This document shows positions 43,687-55,390 of a stretch of DNA of 64,000 nucleotides, in pieces. Location of the stretch: contig BROG01000366.1 in assembly GCA_030159075.1 (NCBI GenBank), positions 186,001 through 250,000 of the forward strand. Reading direction: 5' to 3'. The notes under the pieces are model-generated. The model was given only the letters and a program-made list of their open reading frames with translations. It did no database searches and was not told where the DNA came from. Both the position numbers and the translations under genes were made by a program. Positions within the stretch are counted from its first letter, which is position 1. Each line of letters begins with the position of its first letter. The stretch comes from Atrina japonica. Lineage: Eukaryota > Mollusca > Bivalvia > Pterioida > Pinnidae.

Positions 43687-44843
43687 CGGTCCGGTGTCAT
43701 GAAGAAAAGTAACCCGCATAGAAAAACTACCCGTGGTCATTATTCTACATAGTAATCTTACCCGGGAAGTTGTAGAAAATTGACCCATACCTGTAGAAAA
43801 ATGACCCGGGTTCCGGGTCAATTTTCTACGGATTTAGAAAAGTGCACAGCAAAGAGAATATGAATTACGAGAGTTTTTGACATGCAGATACCACTTGGAA
43901 TTTCAAGTTATGGAATCACGCAATGGCTGTGCGATTGAGATCTTTGATTAGGCCCTACTAGTAAAAATCACAGTCTCTCATCTCCTAGATGTGGGTTCGA
44001 ATCCCGCTCGAGCAATTAAAATTGTCTTAGGACTTTTTTTAGTCTAATGTAAGAAAGTTGCTTGGAGGTTACTGCAGATCATCGTTTGTCGCTGGATACT
44101 CAGGTTCACCTCTGCCACTGAAACTAGCATGTCAATATTATATCACCTGTACCACCATTCACTGATTTTATATTCATTCGGAAGCTGTAGATTTTAATAT
44201 AATACTTTCACCCCTATATTTGTAAATGGTACTCTCCTTTCTATTGCTCAGACAGGTCTATTGTGGTTTGTAGGGATGACAGGGTTAATAAAGGAGACGA
44301 TTAGCCGTGTTTACAAACCAAATTATTTCGAATATTTCAACTTTTACATCTTGTGCTTGATGTACAATAACAAATAAGAGCTATACACAGGCATAAAAAT
44401 CTTATATTCCTATAAATTTTGAGTTACCGGGATAATAAAGTCAGATCCAGTTTGGTATTCATATACAAATGGTAAGGTTGAGTAAAGTGCTAAACCCGGG
44501 TTTCTCGAGCAATTTTCCTAAAATATATAGGAATTTAAGATTTTACAAAACTATGCATATCTCTTTTTTTTTATATTTCTTTTCTTGAAAATTTAGGGGG
44601 GTGACTCTTCTACAGGGGTCACTTTTTCTCGGGACGGATAACAGAAATGTTGAAGCGGGTCACATCTCTACGACTACTCGGATGAGATTTTTATCGTAGA
44701 AAAGTGACCCTGGGTAAGATTTCTATCGTAGAAAAGTGACCCCGGGTAAGAAAGTGACCCTGGGTAAGATTTCTATCGTTGAAAAGTGACCCCGGGTAGC
44801 ATTTCTACGGCAGGTAAATTTTTCACGTTGCACCGGACTCAAA
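43687..44843. mobile_element. Repeat-rich element with 'gtagaaaagtgaccc' motif clusters at both ends
   Basis: The left end (ggtccggtgtcatgaagaaa) and right end (inverted: gtccggtgcaacgtgaaaa) are inverted relatives. Inside each end are clusters of tagaaaaatgacccgggt-type words: several near 43690-43850 in one orientation and at least five near 44600-44810 in the other. The middle holds a tRNA-like B-box (gtgggttcgaatcccg near 43990) and copy 3 of the 260-bp repeat. It looks like a composite non-autonomous element; no coding capacity is seen. Confidence 0.5.
44291..44545 (+). repeat. Interspersed ~260-bp repeat, copy 3 (nested)
   Basis: It shares gattagccgtgtttac, acaggcataaaaatcttata, agtcagatccagt and aaatatataggaatttaaga with copies 1 and 2. 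It lies inside the 43687-44843 element. Confidence 0.7.
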
Positions 44844-45230
44844 ATGTGTCCGACCGGACCGATAATATTAACATTTTCGGTCTGGTCGAACGCATTTTCA
44901 GGCCGGATCGATTATTTTGTGTAGATCGCCAGATAAAGTGTACTTCATTTATGGCACAAAAAGACTTCCGTAGATTATCAATAAGGCAGCATTTACTTAT
45001 CTATAAATATCACTTATCGTTATTTATAAAGTTGTTAATGTCACGCCACAGGATAATAGGCCTACAGTTATGTTCACTAGATGTCGCTTGTACTATACTC
45101 CGACACGTAGCCAGTTCAGTTATCGAAATTGTGAAATGTATCGTATCTATTCCTACAATATTCAAAGTGAAAACAACAGTGAATAAAATATTTTAATATA
45201 AATTATCAGAAAGCGATACAGTTTGTAGAT

Positions 45231-45238
45231 ATATAAAG
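45231..45238 (+). promoter_or_regulatory. TATA-like element of 7SL copy 1
   Basis: The sequence atataaag lies about 30 to 23 bases upstream of the predicted RNA start, the usual place for an external RNA polymerase III TATA element. The surrounding 90 bases are identical upstream of copy 2. Confidence 0.6.
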
Positions 45239-45260
45239 CTGTCTAAACCATCTGGCTATC

Positions 45261-45561
45261 GGCTGGGAGTTGTGGCGAGCTCCTGTAATCCAGCTACTTG
45301 GAGGCTTGAGTTGGTGAACGGCTTGCGGGTGGGATCACTGCCCTCCGGTGACCTATGTAGATCGGGCGTCCGCACTAAGCTCGGCATCAATATGGTTACA
45401 CAGGGGGAGCCCTATGTCACCAGGTTGACTAAGGAGGGACGTACAGGTCCAGGGTGGAAACACAGCAGACAGAAGTTCCCATGTCGAACAGTAGTGGGAT
45501 CGCGCCCGTGAATAGGCGCCGGTTGGTAGCCCGTCCTACATAGTCGAACCCAATTCTTTTT
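45261..45561 (+). ncRNA. 7SL: 7SL RNA (signal recognition particle RNA), copy 1
   Basis: SRP RNA is the scaffold that binds SRP9/14, SRP19, SRP54, SRP68 and SRP72 and targets secretory ribosomes to the endoplasmic reticulum. Recognisable parts in order: the Alu-domain start with cctgtaatccagctacttgg; the very conserved gatcgggcgtccgcactaag and ctcggcatcaatatggt; the S-domain caccaggttgactaaggagg; the SRP54-binding loop segment ggtggaaacacagcag; and helix 5 return strand agtagtgggatcgcgcc then gtgaatagg. Length is about 300 nt, as usual. A T-run starts at 45557. It differs from copy 2 at two sites, 45276 (C versus A) and 45342 (C versus T). Confidence 0.95.
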
Positions 45562-45570
45562 ATTTTTTTT
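45557..45570 (+). terminator. Pol III terminator of 7SL copy 1
   Basis: The run tttttatttttttt immediately after the conserved 3' end fits RNA polymerase III termination. Confidence 0.75.
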
Positions 45571-46820
45571 TAAATAAAAACATAATTTATCATATTTATA
45601 TTGTATTTTTATATCATTAATAATGATATAATAATAAATACATAGTATTACCGATCAACTTCTTTTACTGTGATTGATTATGGCCAGCATTTGTCAACAT
45701 TTGACAGAGTTACGGGAACTGGATTTTTCATGAATGACTTACTTTCCGGCACTGCTGTGTTTCAACAATCCTGTGCTATCTGTTTTACAGTGGAGTTAAA
45801 ACAAAATGTAATTAAGATTCAAAACTACACTGCCCGGGGGGGATAATAATTTTTATATTGTCGACATTTGCTGGAAATTGATATACAGAAGTATTGCGAT
45901 AAAAGATTTGTTGATGAAAAATCGTATTTATGGGTATTTTGGTATAACGAATATAATGGTAGATGTTACAGGGGTGTTGGTTGCCATGATAACAATATTA
46001 AAGTCTGTGGTTGATCAAATTTGGATACTGTCGGAATTTGATAAAAGATAGTATTTGGGGATGTTTTTATATTAATAATTCAATGGCAAGTGTTATTTAA
46101 ATATCAGTTGCCACGTTTAACAAAATAAAGGCCACTGACTGGTCAAAATTATGCCTGATACTTACATATTTTGCTAAAACTGGTTCACAGGGGCTATTTT
46201 GACATTACAAATTCAATCGTAGATGTAATGGAAGTGTTGATTGTCATGGCAACAAAATAAAGGTTTATAATTGGTCAACAGTTCGACATTATTAGATTTT
46301 TATGAAGGAAAAAGAGGTATCTCTGTGGTATTTCAGTATTTTAAATTAAACGTAAAATGTTACTTGTGGAAGTTATTTGGTCCGCTTGGACAAATATTTT
46401 CGTCAAAACTTAATATTGATTGGTTCGAAGATCATCTCTGCTTGTGATAGTTGAAATTGCTGAAGTTGTCAGGGTTCGTAGGTTCAAATGATTAGAAAAT
46501 ACACCAAAATTAAATGACAAAACCAACAACCCTAGCCTGTCCAATATATATTCCTAATGAATGTATGTGATTGTTGATTGGTCATCCTAAAGGTAACTAT
46601 AAATATCACAGATTATAAATGTCACGCCGCAGGATAAAACATTTATGTCCACTAGATGTCACTTGTACTTTAGTGCAACACGTAGCAAATTCAGTTATAG
46701 AATAAAATAAATGAAAAATTGTGAAATATATCAGCTCTCTTCCTGCTATGTTCAAAGTGAAAACAACAGTGAATAAAATATTTTAATATAAATTATCAGA
46801 AAGCGATACAGTTTGTAGAT

Positions 46821-46828
46821 ATATAAAG
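46821..46828 (+). promoter_or_regulatory. TATA-like element of 7SL copy 2
   Basis: The same atataaag element, 30 to 23 bases upstream of copy 2. The upstream 90 bases match copy 1 exactly by eye. Confidence 0.6.
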
Positions 46829-46850
46829 CTGTCTAAACCATCTGGCTATC

Positions 46851-47151
46851 GGCTGGGAGTTGTGGAGAGCTCCTGTAATCCAGCTACTTGGAGGCTTGAG
46901 TTGGTGAACGGCTTGCGGGTGGGATCACTGCTCTCCGGTGACCTATGTAGATCGGGCGTCCGCACTAAGCTCGGCATCAATATGGTTACACAGGGGGAGC
47001 CCTATGTCACCAGGTTGACTAAGGAGGGACGTACAGGTCCAGGGTGGAAACACAGCAGACAGAAGTTCCCATGTCGAACAGTAGTGGGATCGCGCCCGTG
47101 AATAGGCGCCGGTTGGTAGCCCGTCCTACATAGTCGAACCCAATTCTTTTT
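46851..47151 (+). ncRNA. 7SL: 7SL RNA (signal recognition particle RNA), copy 2
   Basis: This has the same domains as copy 1: Alu-domain start, gatcgggcgtccgcactaag, ctcggcatcaatatggt, caccaggttgactaaggagg, ggtggaaacacagcag and the helix 5 return strand. Only two substitutions separate the copies over about 300 nt, both in the 5' third, so both copies look functional. A run of T at 47147 terminates it. Confidence 0.95.
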
Positions 47152-47160
47152 GTTTTTTTT
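47147..47160 (+). terminator. Pol III terminator of 7SL copy 2
   Basis: The run tttttgtttttttt follows the 3' end of the RNA. Confidence 0.75.
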
Positions 47161-48348
47161 AAATAAAAACATAATTTATAATATTGATATTGTATTTTTA
47201 TATCATTAATAATGATATAATAATAAATACATAGTATTACCGATCATCTTCTGTTACCGTGATTATGGCCAGCATTTGTCAACATATGACAGAGTTACGG
47301 GAACTGGTTTTTTTTCATGAATGACTTTCTGGCACTGCTGTGTTTCAACAATCTTGTGCTATCTGTTTTACAGTGGAGTTAAAACAAAATGTAATTAAGG
47401 TTCAAAACTACACTGCCCGGGGGGATACTAATTTTTATATTGTCGATATTTGCTGGAAATTGATATACAGAAGTATTGCGATAAAAGATTTGTTGATGAA
47501 AAATCGTATTTATGGGTATTTTGGTATAACGAATATAATGGTAGATGTTACAGGGGTGTTGGTTGCCATGATAACAATATTAAAGTCTGTGGTTGATCAA
47601 ATTTGGATACTGTCGGAATTTGATAAAAGATGGTATTTGGGGATGTTTTTATATTAATAATTCAATGGCAAATGTTATTTAAATATCAGTTACCACGTTA
47701 AACAAAATAAAGGCCACTGACTGGTCAAAATTAAGCCTGATACTTACATATTTTGCTAAAACTGGTTCACAGCGGGTATTTTGACATTACAAATTCAATC
47801 GTAGATGTAATGGAAGTGTTTATTGCCATGGCAAATTTTTACTTTGATGTCAGTTGCTGTGGTAACGAAATAAAGAGTACTGATTGGTCTAAACTGATAT
47901 ATTTTCAGATTTATAGCTTTTATTTGATCATCACGAAGATTCGACATTATATATATATATATATATTAGATGGGATACTATCTAATTAAATTATGAAATT
48001 TTGTAACGGTTGAAAAAAATGTTATTGGAAAAAAATGAATTACTTGAAAAAATTTGTAGTTCAAGTCGTGTACTACTGCATGTGAAAAAGGATAATTATT
48101 TAGAATTATATACAATGATTTTCTTCCACTGAACATCAAAATGTATAAAAGTAAAAATCCTGCCTAACAGTACTAAAGTAAATGTACATATATGTTGATA
48201 TATTTTATAAAGAACATAAAACATGTCAAAACAAAAATATACACTTTATAAATAAATGGGACGAAATCTTTACACTAGGTCTATTATCATTGATACTTTA
48301 ATCACTAACGCTGAGGTTTCGTTTGTATCATATATTTTATATATAGGC

Positions 48349-48350
<2 letters not shown>

Positions 48351-48394
<44 letters not shown>
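48351..48394. repeat. (TA)n microsatellite
   Basis: About 22 uninterrupted TA dinucleotides. Confidence 0.98.
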
Positions 48395-48396
<2 letters not shown>

Positions 48397-48871
48397 TCTA
48401 AATTGAGTAAAACATTATTGCTATTAAATTGCAAATACACTTACCAAATTTTATAATTCCACGAGATGTTTGTATATCGTTCCAAAGGCCATGATACCTG
48501 GTACAGGACAGGTACAAAAAGGTGCCCTCCATTATCCAAGCATACGTATCAAGTTCACATTAAATTGAATGAATTATTATATTCTCTACCTGTAGATACG
48601 TAAGCCTTAACAAATAATAAAACAAAACGACAAATAGATATAAAACAACAGTGAATTACTGAAGTGTATTCGCGCATGGCTCGTAAAAAGCATTTAGAAC
48701 CTTATGCAATACAAGTAAATAAATAAATAGCAATGTCAGAATAAAGGTTACGTTATTAAATTTTATTTCTAACCCACTGTAGTCAAAATTGTCAATCTTA
48801 ATTAAACCATTCAAACTTGCAACAATAAACAAGGAAGAAAGTGAAAGAAAATACCTTAACATTATGGTTGA

Positions 48872-49857
<986 letters not shown>

Positions 49858-49925
49858 AAATGGTCTCCACATAATGAACAATTGCGAATCCCAAACGGGA
49901 TAAGACCAGGTGTCCGGAAGGAGAA
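49858..49925 (-). repeat. Dispersed repeat, inverted partner of 22102-22183
   Basis: It contains gaacaattgcgaatcccaaa, cgggataagaccagg and tgtccggaaggag, the reverse complement of the copy in NNT intron 8 with few differences. Confidence 0.65.
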
Positions 49926-50881
49926 ACGAATTGCCGTCCGTCCTAACGTTACCTGAAGCAAGTAGTCATAATAACAATAAAACACAAAAAATCAGATATG
50001 TTCCAGATGAACATCATGGATCGCTCTACGCATGACTCGACTCGCTCTATCTTTTTTGCTGCAATTAGTAGATAAGAGGAAACAAACAAATGCATCAGAT
50101 ACCCTGTGCAATAAGATTTTTTTTTATGGTTTTAAGGAAATATTTTTTAATTTATACATAACAGATTTGTTTGTCTACAAAATATATTTTAAAGTACATT
50201 GTACATCAGACATTTTGTGAGTTTTGTAGGTCTATACAATATCTAAAAGCACTTTACCGCATGTTTAGTTATATTATAAAGTTGATAAATTATTAATTAT
50301 GAATATGCCATTTTCATTAATTTGAATTTTATGAATCATTATTAATAGTGTTTTTTTCTATTTCTCACATAAAACCATGCTTCTGTTGCCATCAGTAACT
50401 TATCTCTGCATTACATTTGACCTATAGATATTAATTTCATATTCAAGTTAATATTTGTGTTATAATGACACAGTTGTTTCTTTGTTACAATCTTATACAT
50501 TGTAGTATATACATATATTAAATATCAGTTGTTATTACTTATTAATTCTGAAATTAATCTGACCTAATATTTGATGTATATCTAATTTTGAATTACAATC
50601 ATATATTATATATTAATATATATTACCTGGCGTTGTAGAGTCTTGTGAACTTCTTGACCTGGACTAGGTTAAATGTTAGATTATATAACATAACAATATT
50701 TCAATTTTAGTGGCATCAGAAATCGGTCTTATTTATCACCATATCTACATGTATCCATTTGGAATAAAGGAATCTCCTATCTTGTCCGCCAAATTCGAAA
50801 AAAGTTAGTACAATCGTCCGATTAATAATCATAAAGTCACTCTGCTCAGCTAAGTAATATAAATCGGACAATGCATTTTTT
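49926..50881. other. Intergenic, nothing recognised
   Basis: Very AT-rich sequence without identifiable elements. Confidence 0.4.
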
Positions 50882-51038
50882 AAGGATTGTTTTTCATTTT
50901 TTTAACATCATTGGGGTATAAAAGCAATTGCTGATGGAATAAATTCTGTGCAGCACGAAGTAGTGCAGCACAGAATTTTTTCCATCAGCAATTGCTTTTA
51001 TACCCCAATGATGTTAAAAAAAATGAAAAACAATCCTT
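50882..51038. repeat. 157-bp near-perfect hairpin (75-bp arms, 6-bp loop)
   Basis: The left arm starts aaggattgtttttcattttt, passes ttggggtataaaagcaattg and ends ctgtgcagcac. After a short loop (gaagta) the right arm returns the same sequence inverted, ending aaaaacaatcctt. Only a few mismatches are visible (for example near the tip). Candidates are a foldback transposon, a recent inverted duplication or a small-RNA precursor. Confidence 0.9.
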
Positions 51039-52719
51039 ATATTTATATACATTACCATTTTTCAGTGAAACTGTAGTCCACTGGATACTAAATCCATTCC
51101 AGAACACTGACTTTGCGGGGGGGGGGGGTGTTCATATGACGTAATGGCTCAACAGCTGTTTTGACATGAGAAGTAGTTCTATTTTCTGATCGCAAATACT
51201 AATGAAATTAAGGTTTAATTTCTTTTTTTATATCATTTTGAAAGAAACTAGTGATATGGACAATTTTGAATACTTATTCTCAGATTTAGTTCGCGATTTT
51301 TAATATTCGACCATTTAGTAGTGGCGGGTTAAATGTGTCAGGAGAGAATTGCCCGAATGGGCCGTGTGCAAATGGCTGATAGGTCTACCATGTGCGATTT
51401 GGATAGCAACAGATGATATTTTATCAATGGAATATACCACAGTTTGAGTGTGACTGTTAATATTCGTTAATGACAACTGGAAGTAGCCATTCTATTTGAT
51501 ATTTTACCAATCGCTGAATCAGTTGGGAAATGCCGTGAACTGTGAAGGGGTGACGATTTTGTAAGTAGACCTATTTCAGTATATAGGCTAGCCCACTAGC
51601 AAATACTTCAAATCAATTGAAACAAGACAAATGCAGATTATGTTGTGAAATAACAAACTGTTATTGTTCTGTTTAAAAGATAATTATCGACACGTTCGTT
51701 ATGGAAAATCCGTGTAGGCTTATAAAGTATAATAGATCCATGTCAATTTAGACTTCAGTTTTTACCAGCTGATCATATAGAGTATCCCGTCAATTTACTG
51801 AGAAACCTATGAACACTACTTATGCTCGGCATTAACATTACAGGTTGTGAAAACAAGATGAGCCTGGTAATTAGCCTAGCAATTAATAGGATTTGAGGTG
51901 AACCGAGAGTTGATTTCACGCGATGCGAGTGACGAATTGTTTCTGACAAGAATAGCCTATATGGTGACGGAAAAGCAAGCTGTTATCAGAGATACAGGAC
52001 AAAATTGCACTAGACCTGACTCCCTTTTCAACTTACTTACAAGCAACGTAACTACGAAGCAAATTTTCATTTCTGTGGCCTGTGTTTCTTTTCATAACAT
52101 TACCTAGATCTGTCGCAATAGGCCTATGATATGGGCATGTAGATCTACAGTGTACTACAGATGCAGGCCTAGTCTTGTGTTTTCCATTTCTTACAGTGAT
52201 TTTTGTTTGTTTTGTGGTAATTATTGTCTTTAAATAAAAATATGGAATGAATGTGTGTTATTTTATTCTTTATTGATTCATTCATATGTTCAGAGAATAC
52301 TTGTCCGACAAATCGCTGCCGTAACATGGTCATGGAAAGGGTTTCTTAGATATACAGATATTCCTACGCCAGCTAGCGGTTAACACTTAGATCACTGATT
52401 TTATTGATATAACAATACAGTCATTCTGTATAACTGTAATGAAGGAAATTACAGTCGGTATGTAAATATAAAGTTTTAAAACAAAATGGCAATCATCTAA
52501 ATATTTCAAAGGTCTTCTTTTATTTCATTTAAACATACCCCTAATATTTTTGTTTCTACATTTCTTTATATCAATCCAATCTAAAACGCAGATACCTAAG
52601 TATTTATCGTCCATAGGTTGTGGAGAAAATATATAAATCTGGTGAACACATGTAGGCCCATCGCTCTCAGTTTGTTCTATGTTGTCGGTGATGTCATCGC
52701 CAGGGGGAGGTAATCAAGT
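51039..52719. other. Intergenic, nothing recognised
   Basis: Holds a 12-base G run at 51117-51128 and otherwise unremarkable AT-rich DNA. Confidence 0.4.
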
Positions 52720-53700
52720 TACAACACATGTTCTGATGAACATTGGACAAATAAAAACCTCTGAAAACCAGGTACCATGGAAGAGTAAGCATCCTCTGTT
52801 GACTGGTTACATCGACTGTGAGTCCAGAATGAAATTTAAATGAGCTGAATACCACAATCGGTATGGATATTATAAACATAATACGAAAGTTATAATGCTT
52901 AGGACAATCGTTTCTGCCATATATAAACATAATATCATTAATTAAAAACAATATGTTAGAATGCTCAAGACGATCATTTCTGTCAATTAAACTTCATCAG
53001 TTGAGCTCCAAGACGATCGTTTCTGTCAATTAGATTTCATCAGTTGAGCTCCAACTTTTATGATATTTTCTAAAGAGGAAGTGGTATCAGACAAGGCCAA
53101 ATATTAAATCTAAACGTATAGACGTTTTAACAACCCCTATCGAATAGAATTGATATTTCATTTTATGAAACAAGTTCATTATACTGACCGCAAGATATAA
53201 GAAATGTTGAAATTAAATACAATTCCTGGTTTTCTTGCGACAACAACTAATCTGTATGTAGTGTGCCTATGTATATGAAGTTATCATATGTCGAACACGC
53301 TCTGGTAAATCGGACAGCCGGCCTGGCTCAGTTGGTAGCGCGCTCGACTCTTGATCGTGAGGTTGTGAGTTCGAATCCAGCCGGCGGCAGGTTGGTTTCC
53401 TGTCCTTCGGACGAGACAGTAAAAACAGAGGTCCCGTGTCACAGTAGGTGTCGGCACGTTAAAGAACTCTCACTGCTCAATGGCCGTAAGTGCCGAGCAT
53501 AGGCCAAAATTTGAAGCCCTTCACCGGCATTTGGTGACGTCTCCATATGAGTGAAATATTATTGAGTGGGACGTTAAACAACAATAAACAAACAAACAAA
53601 CTGGTAAATTGGATCATCTGCGAGATATATCTCTCATTGGCAGGTTGAAAAGGGTTATTTCTACTTAAATGTGAAAAATTGACGACAGAGTTATAACCTA
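52720..53700 (-). pseudogene. Penelope-like element relic with two later insertions
   Basis: 52720-52865 resembles the 3' flank of the retroelement at 56752-56950 (gaacattggacaaataaaa, agtaagcatcctctgttgac). 53120-53300 and 53614-53700 continue with the C-terminal reverse-transcriptase region, minus strand, in a stop-ridden state. Between them is a segment (about 52870-53115) with gctcaagacgatcatttctg repeats, and a SINE at 53315-53600. Confidence 0.6.
53315..53600 (+). mobile_element. tRNA-headed SINE, family 1, copy D (best preserved)
   Basis: It has the head gccggcctggctcagttggt with agcgcgctcgactcttgatc, a B-box ggttgtgagttcgaatcc, the body gacagtaaaaacagaggtcc and gtgtcacagtaggtgtcggc, then gacgttaaacaacaataaac and a caaa-repeat tail. 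A 13-bp target duplication with one mismatch, ctggtaaatcgga/ctggtaaattgga, flanks it (53302-53314 and 53601-53613). It inserted into a reverse-transcriptase relic. Confidence 0.93.
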
Positions 53701-55127
53701 TTTCTGCTGTTATTAGCCCAGTAGTACTAACAATATTCCTTTATCTAATAGATAACGGAAATGGGATACATTTAATGATCATAGGGAAATAAGATACTGA
53801 TGTGTTGAAACTATTTGTGAGTTTACATACAAACATGGTAAACATTGGACAAACACGGGCCTATAGAGGATCTTTGGAGTATTCAGATATCGGGCAAATA
53901 ACACGGTGGATCTTGCATTCCCTTTCGATGTTTTCTTGGGGTTTTTTTGCTAATTGCAAACAAGATCAATATATAGCATGTTCCCATTCTGTCGCGGGTC
54001 CAAAATGCATCGAGGCATTTTATTTTTGAAAATTCTCTTGCTTGACGCCATCATTTTAAGTATATTATTAGCAACAAGTCATTGCAACTGTGTTGTTTTT
54101 CTGTGAAATAGAAAATGTCGCATAGCTTTCAGTGGTAAATCACATGATTAAATACAAACCTATCTATTTATTAAAAAAATGAAAATCGTTAAGTATTATG
54201 ATAAAATGGACCACCAGTGTATATATACACCACCATATGGTTGGAGGATAATGTGTCTCACTATTGGCAGTGTGTGTTTCGCTGGATCTAAGCATTTTCG
54301 TTTAATTTACTTTTAGTAAATTAACTATTCACACAGGTTACACTGACTCTGGGCATCCCAAGGATTAATACTTTGGTATCTAATATGATATTTTGTAACC
54401 TGATTTTCTCCTCTACATTATACATTTGTCGCAACCATACAACTGAAACACACACTTATGAGAATATGTATATGTCTTTTTTATCTGTTACTGATTTTGC
54501 ACTCGAGTTCACTTTATAAATTTTTTTTTTGTTGACCATGAATTGCATTGTCATCATTTTATTGCGTGGAGTTAGACGTACAACCATCATGTGACCCTGA
54601 CTCATTCTTTACAGTAGACGAGACATAAATTACAATTCTTAATTGGCGTCTTCTCCGTTTAGCCAACTAATGTATTTGAATTAATCTGTGCTGATTGTTA
54701 TTGATTACTTGTTATTTCGTTAAATCGGTAGGTAAATGTTGTAAACACAAACATGACTTCACATTTTATATCTTGCTTTCTGACTGGCTGAAAAAAAACT
54801 ATTCGAATGTGTTTTATTTTCTTTTTATTGGTGCTCAGGTAGTTTTGTATTGGGATGGTGTCAGAGCGGACTTGCATTTAAAATGTCATTTTTAGTTTAA
54901 AGTGGCGCCAAATATATGCACTTTGTAATAAAAAGCCGAAACGATCACCAAACGTCAGTATTCTGACATTCTTGACTAACATTTTATTCGATTAAGAATG
55001 TTTGTCTTTGTCGACTTGTTTATTTATTCTTTAGAAACCCTTAGTGATTTCATGTAAGCATTTGAATATTTAAAGGTAGCATATTTAATAACTAAGTATT
55101 TACGAAAATCACAGATAGAACTAATCT
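53701..55127. other. Intergenic, little recognised
   Basis: A fragment near 53830-53860 (acattggacaaacacgggcc) resembles the retroelement 3' flank. The rest is AT-rich and unremarkable. Confidence 0.4.
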
Positions 55128-55390
55128 TCAGGGTGTCTAGGAGACAATATACAAATCCGGTGAACATTGGACAAACATGGAGTAAGCATCCTCTGTTAAC
55201 CACAGTCCACAGTCAAATTCCAATGAAATTTATGATATATAAATCCTGGTCACACGCGGTACAGACGACCCCACAACGGCTACCGAACAGAAAACTCAAC
55301 ATTTCATTTAGTGAAACATAGTAATTGCAAACAGGTCAGGAAATAAAAGGCCACAATTGGTATCCATGGGAATGCCACCATCGCTGCAAA
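55128..55390 (-). pseudogene. Internally deleted Penelope-like element relic
   Basis: It matches the 3' flank of the element at 56752 (gtgaacattggacaaacatg, caacatttcatttagtgaaa) and then jumps directly to the region encoding the GIPMG motif (cacaattggtatccatggga on the plus strand). The YIDD and C-terminal coding parts are deleted. Confidence 0.6.

Larger units (their letters stand above)
45035..47930 (+). repeat. Tandem segmental duplication carrying two 7SL RNA genes
   Basis: Unit A (about 45035-46290) and unit B (about 46618-47930) are offset by about 1590 bp. The 7SL genes and about 90 bp upstream are nearly identical between units. Further upstream and downstream, indels and substitutions are more frequent. 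Each unit also contains internally related segments (agatgttacaggggtgttgg and agatgtaatggaagtgtt), which suggests an older internal duplication. Confidence 0.85.

Noticed and set aside
43985..44010. tRNA-like B-box gtgggttcgaatcccg
   Set aside because: No A-box at proper spacing and no cloverleaf. It is more likely a SINE remnant inside the 43687-44843 element.
44786..45196. 136-codon plus-strand frame upstream of 7SL copy 1
   Set aside because: It runs from the end of a transposon-like element into the duplicated 7SL upstream region. The second duplicate does not keep the frame.
45272..45511. 79-codon frame, repeated at 46862-47101
   Set aside because: Both lie entirely inside the 7SL RNA genes and only reflect their duplicated sequence.
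53320..53400. tRNA gene (gctcagttggtagcgcg with gttcgaatcc)
   Set aside because: The A- and B-box-like words belong to the SINE head, which continues into the SINE body. No acceptor stem closes.
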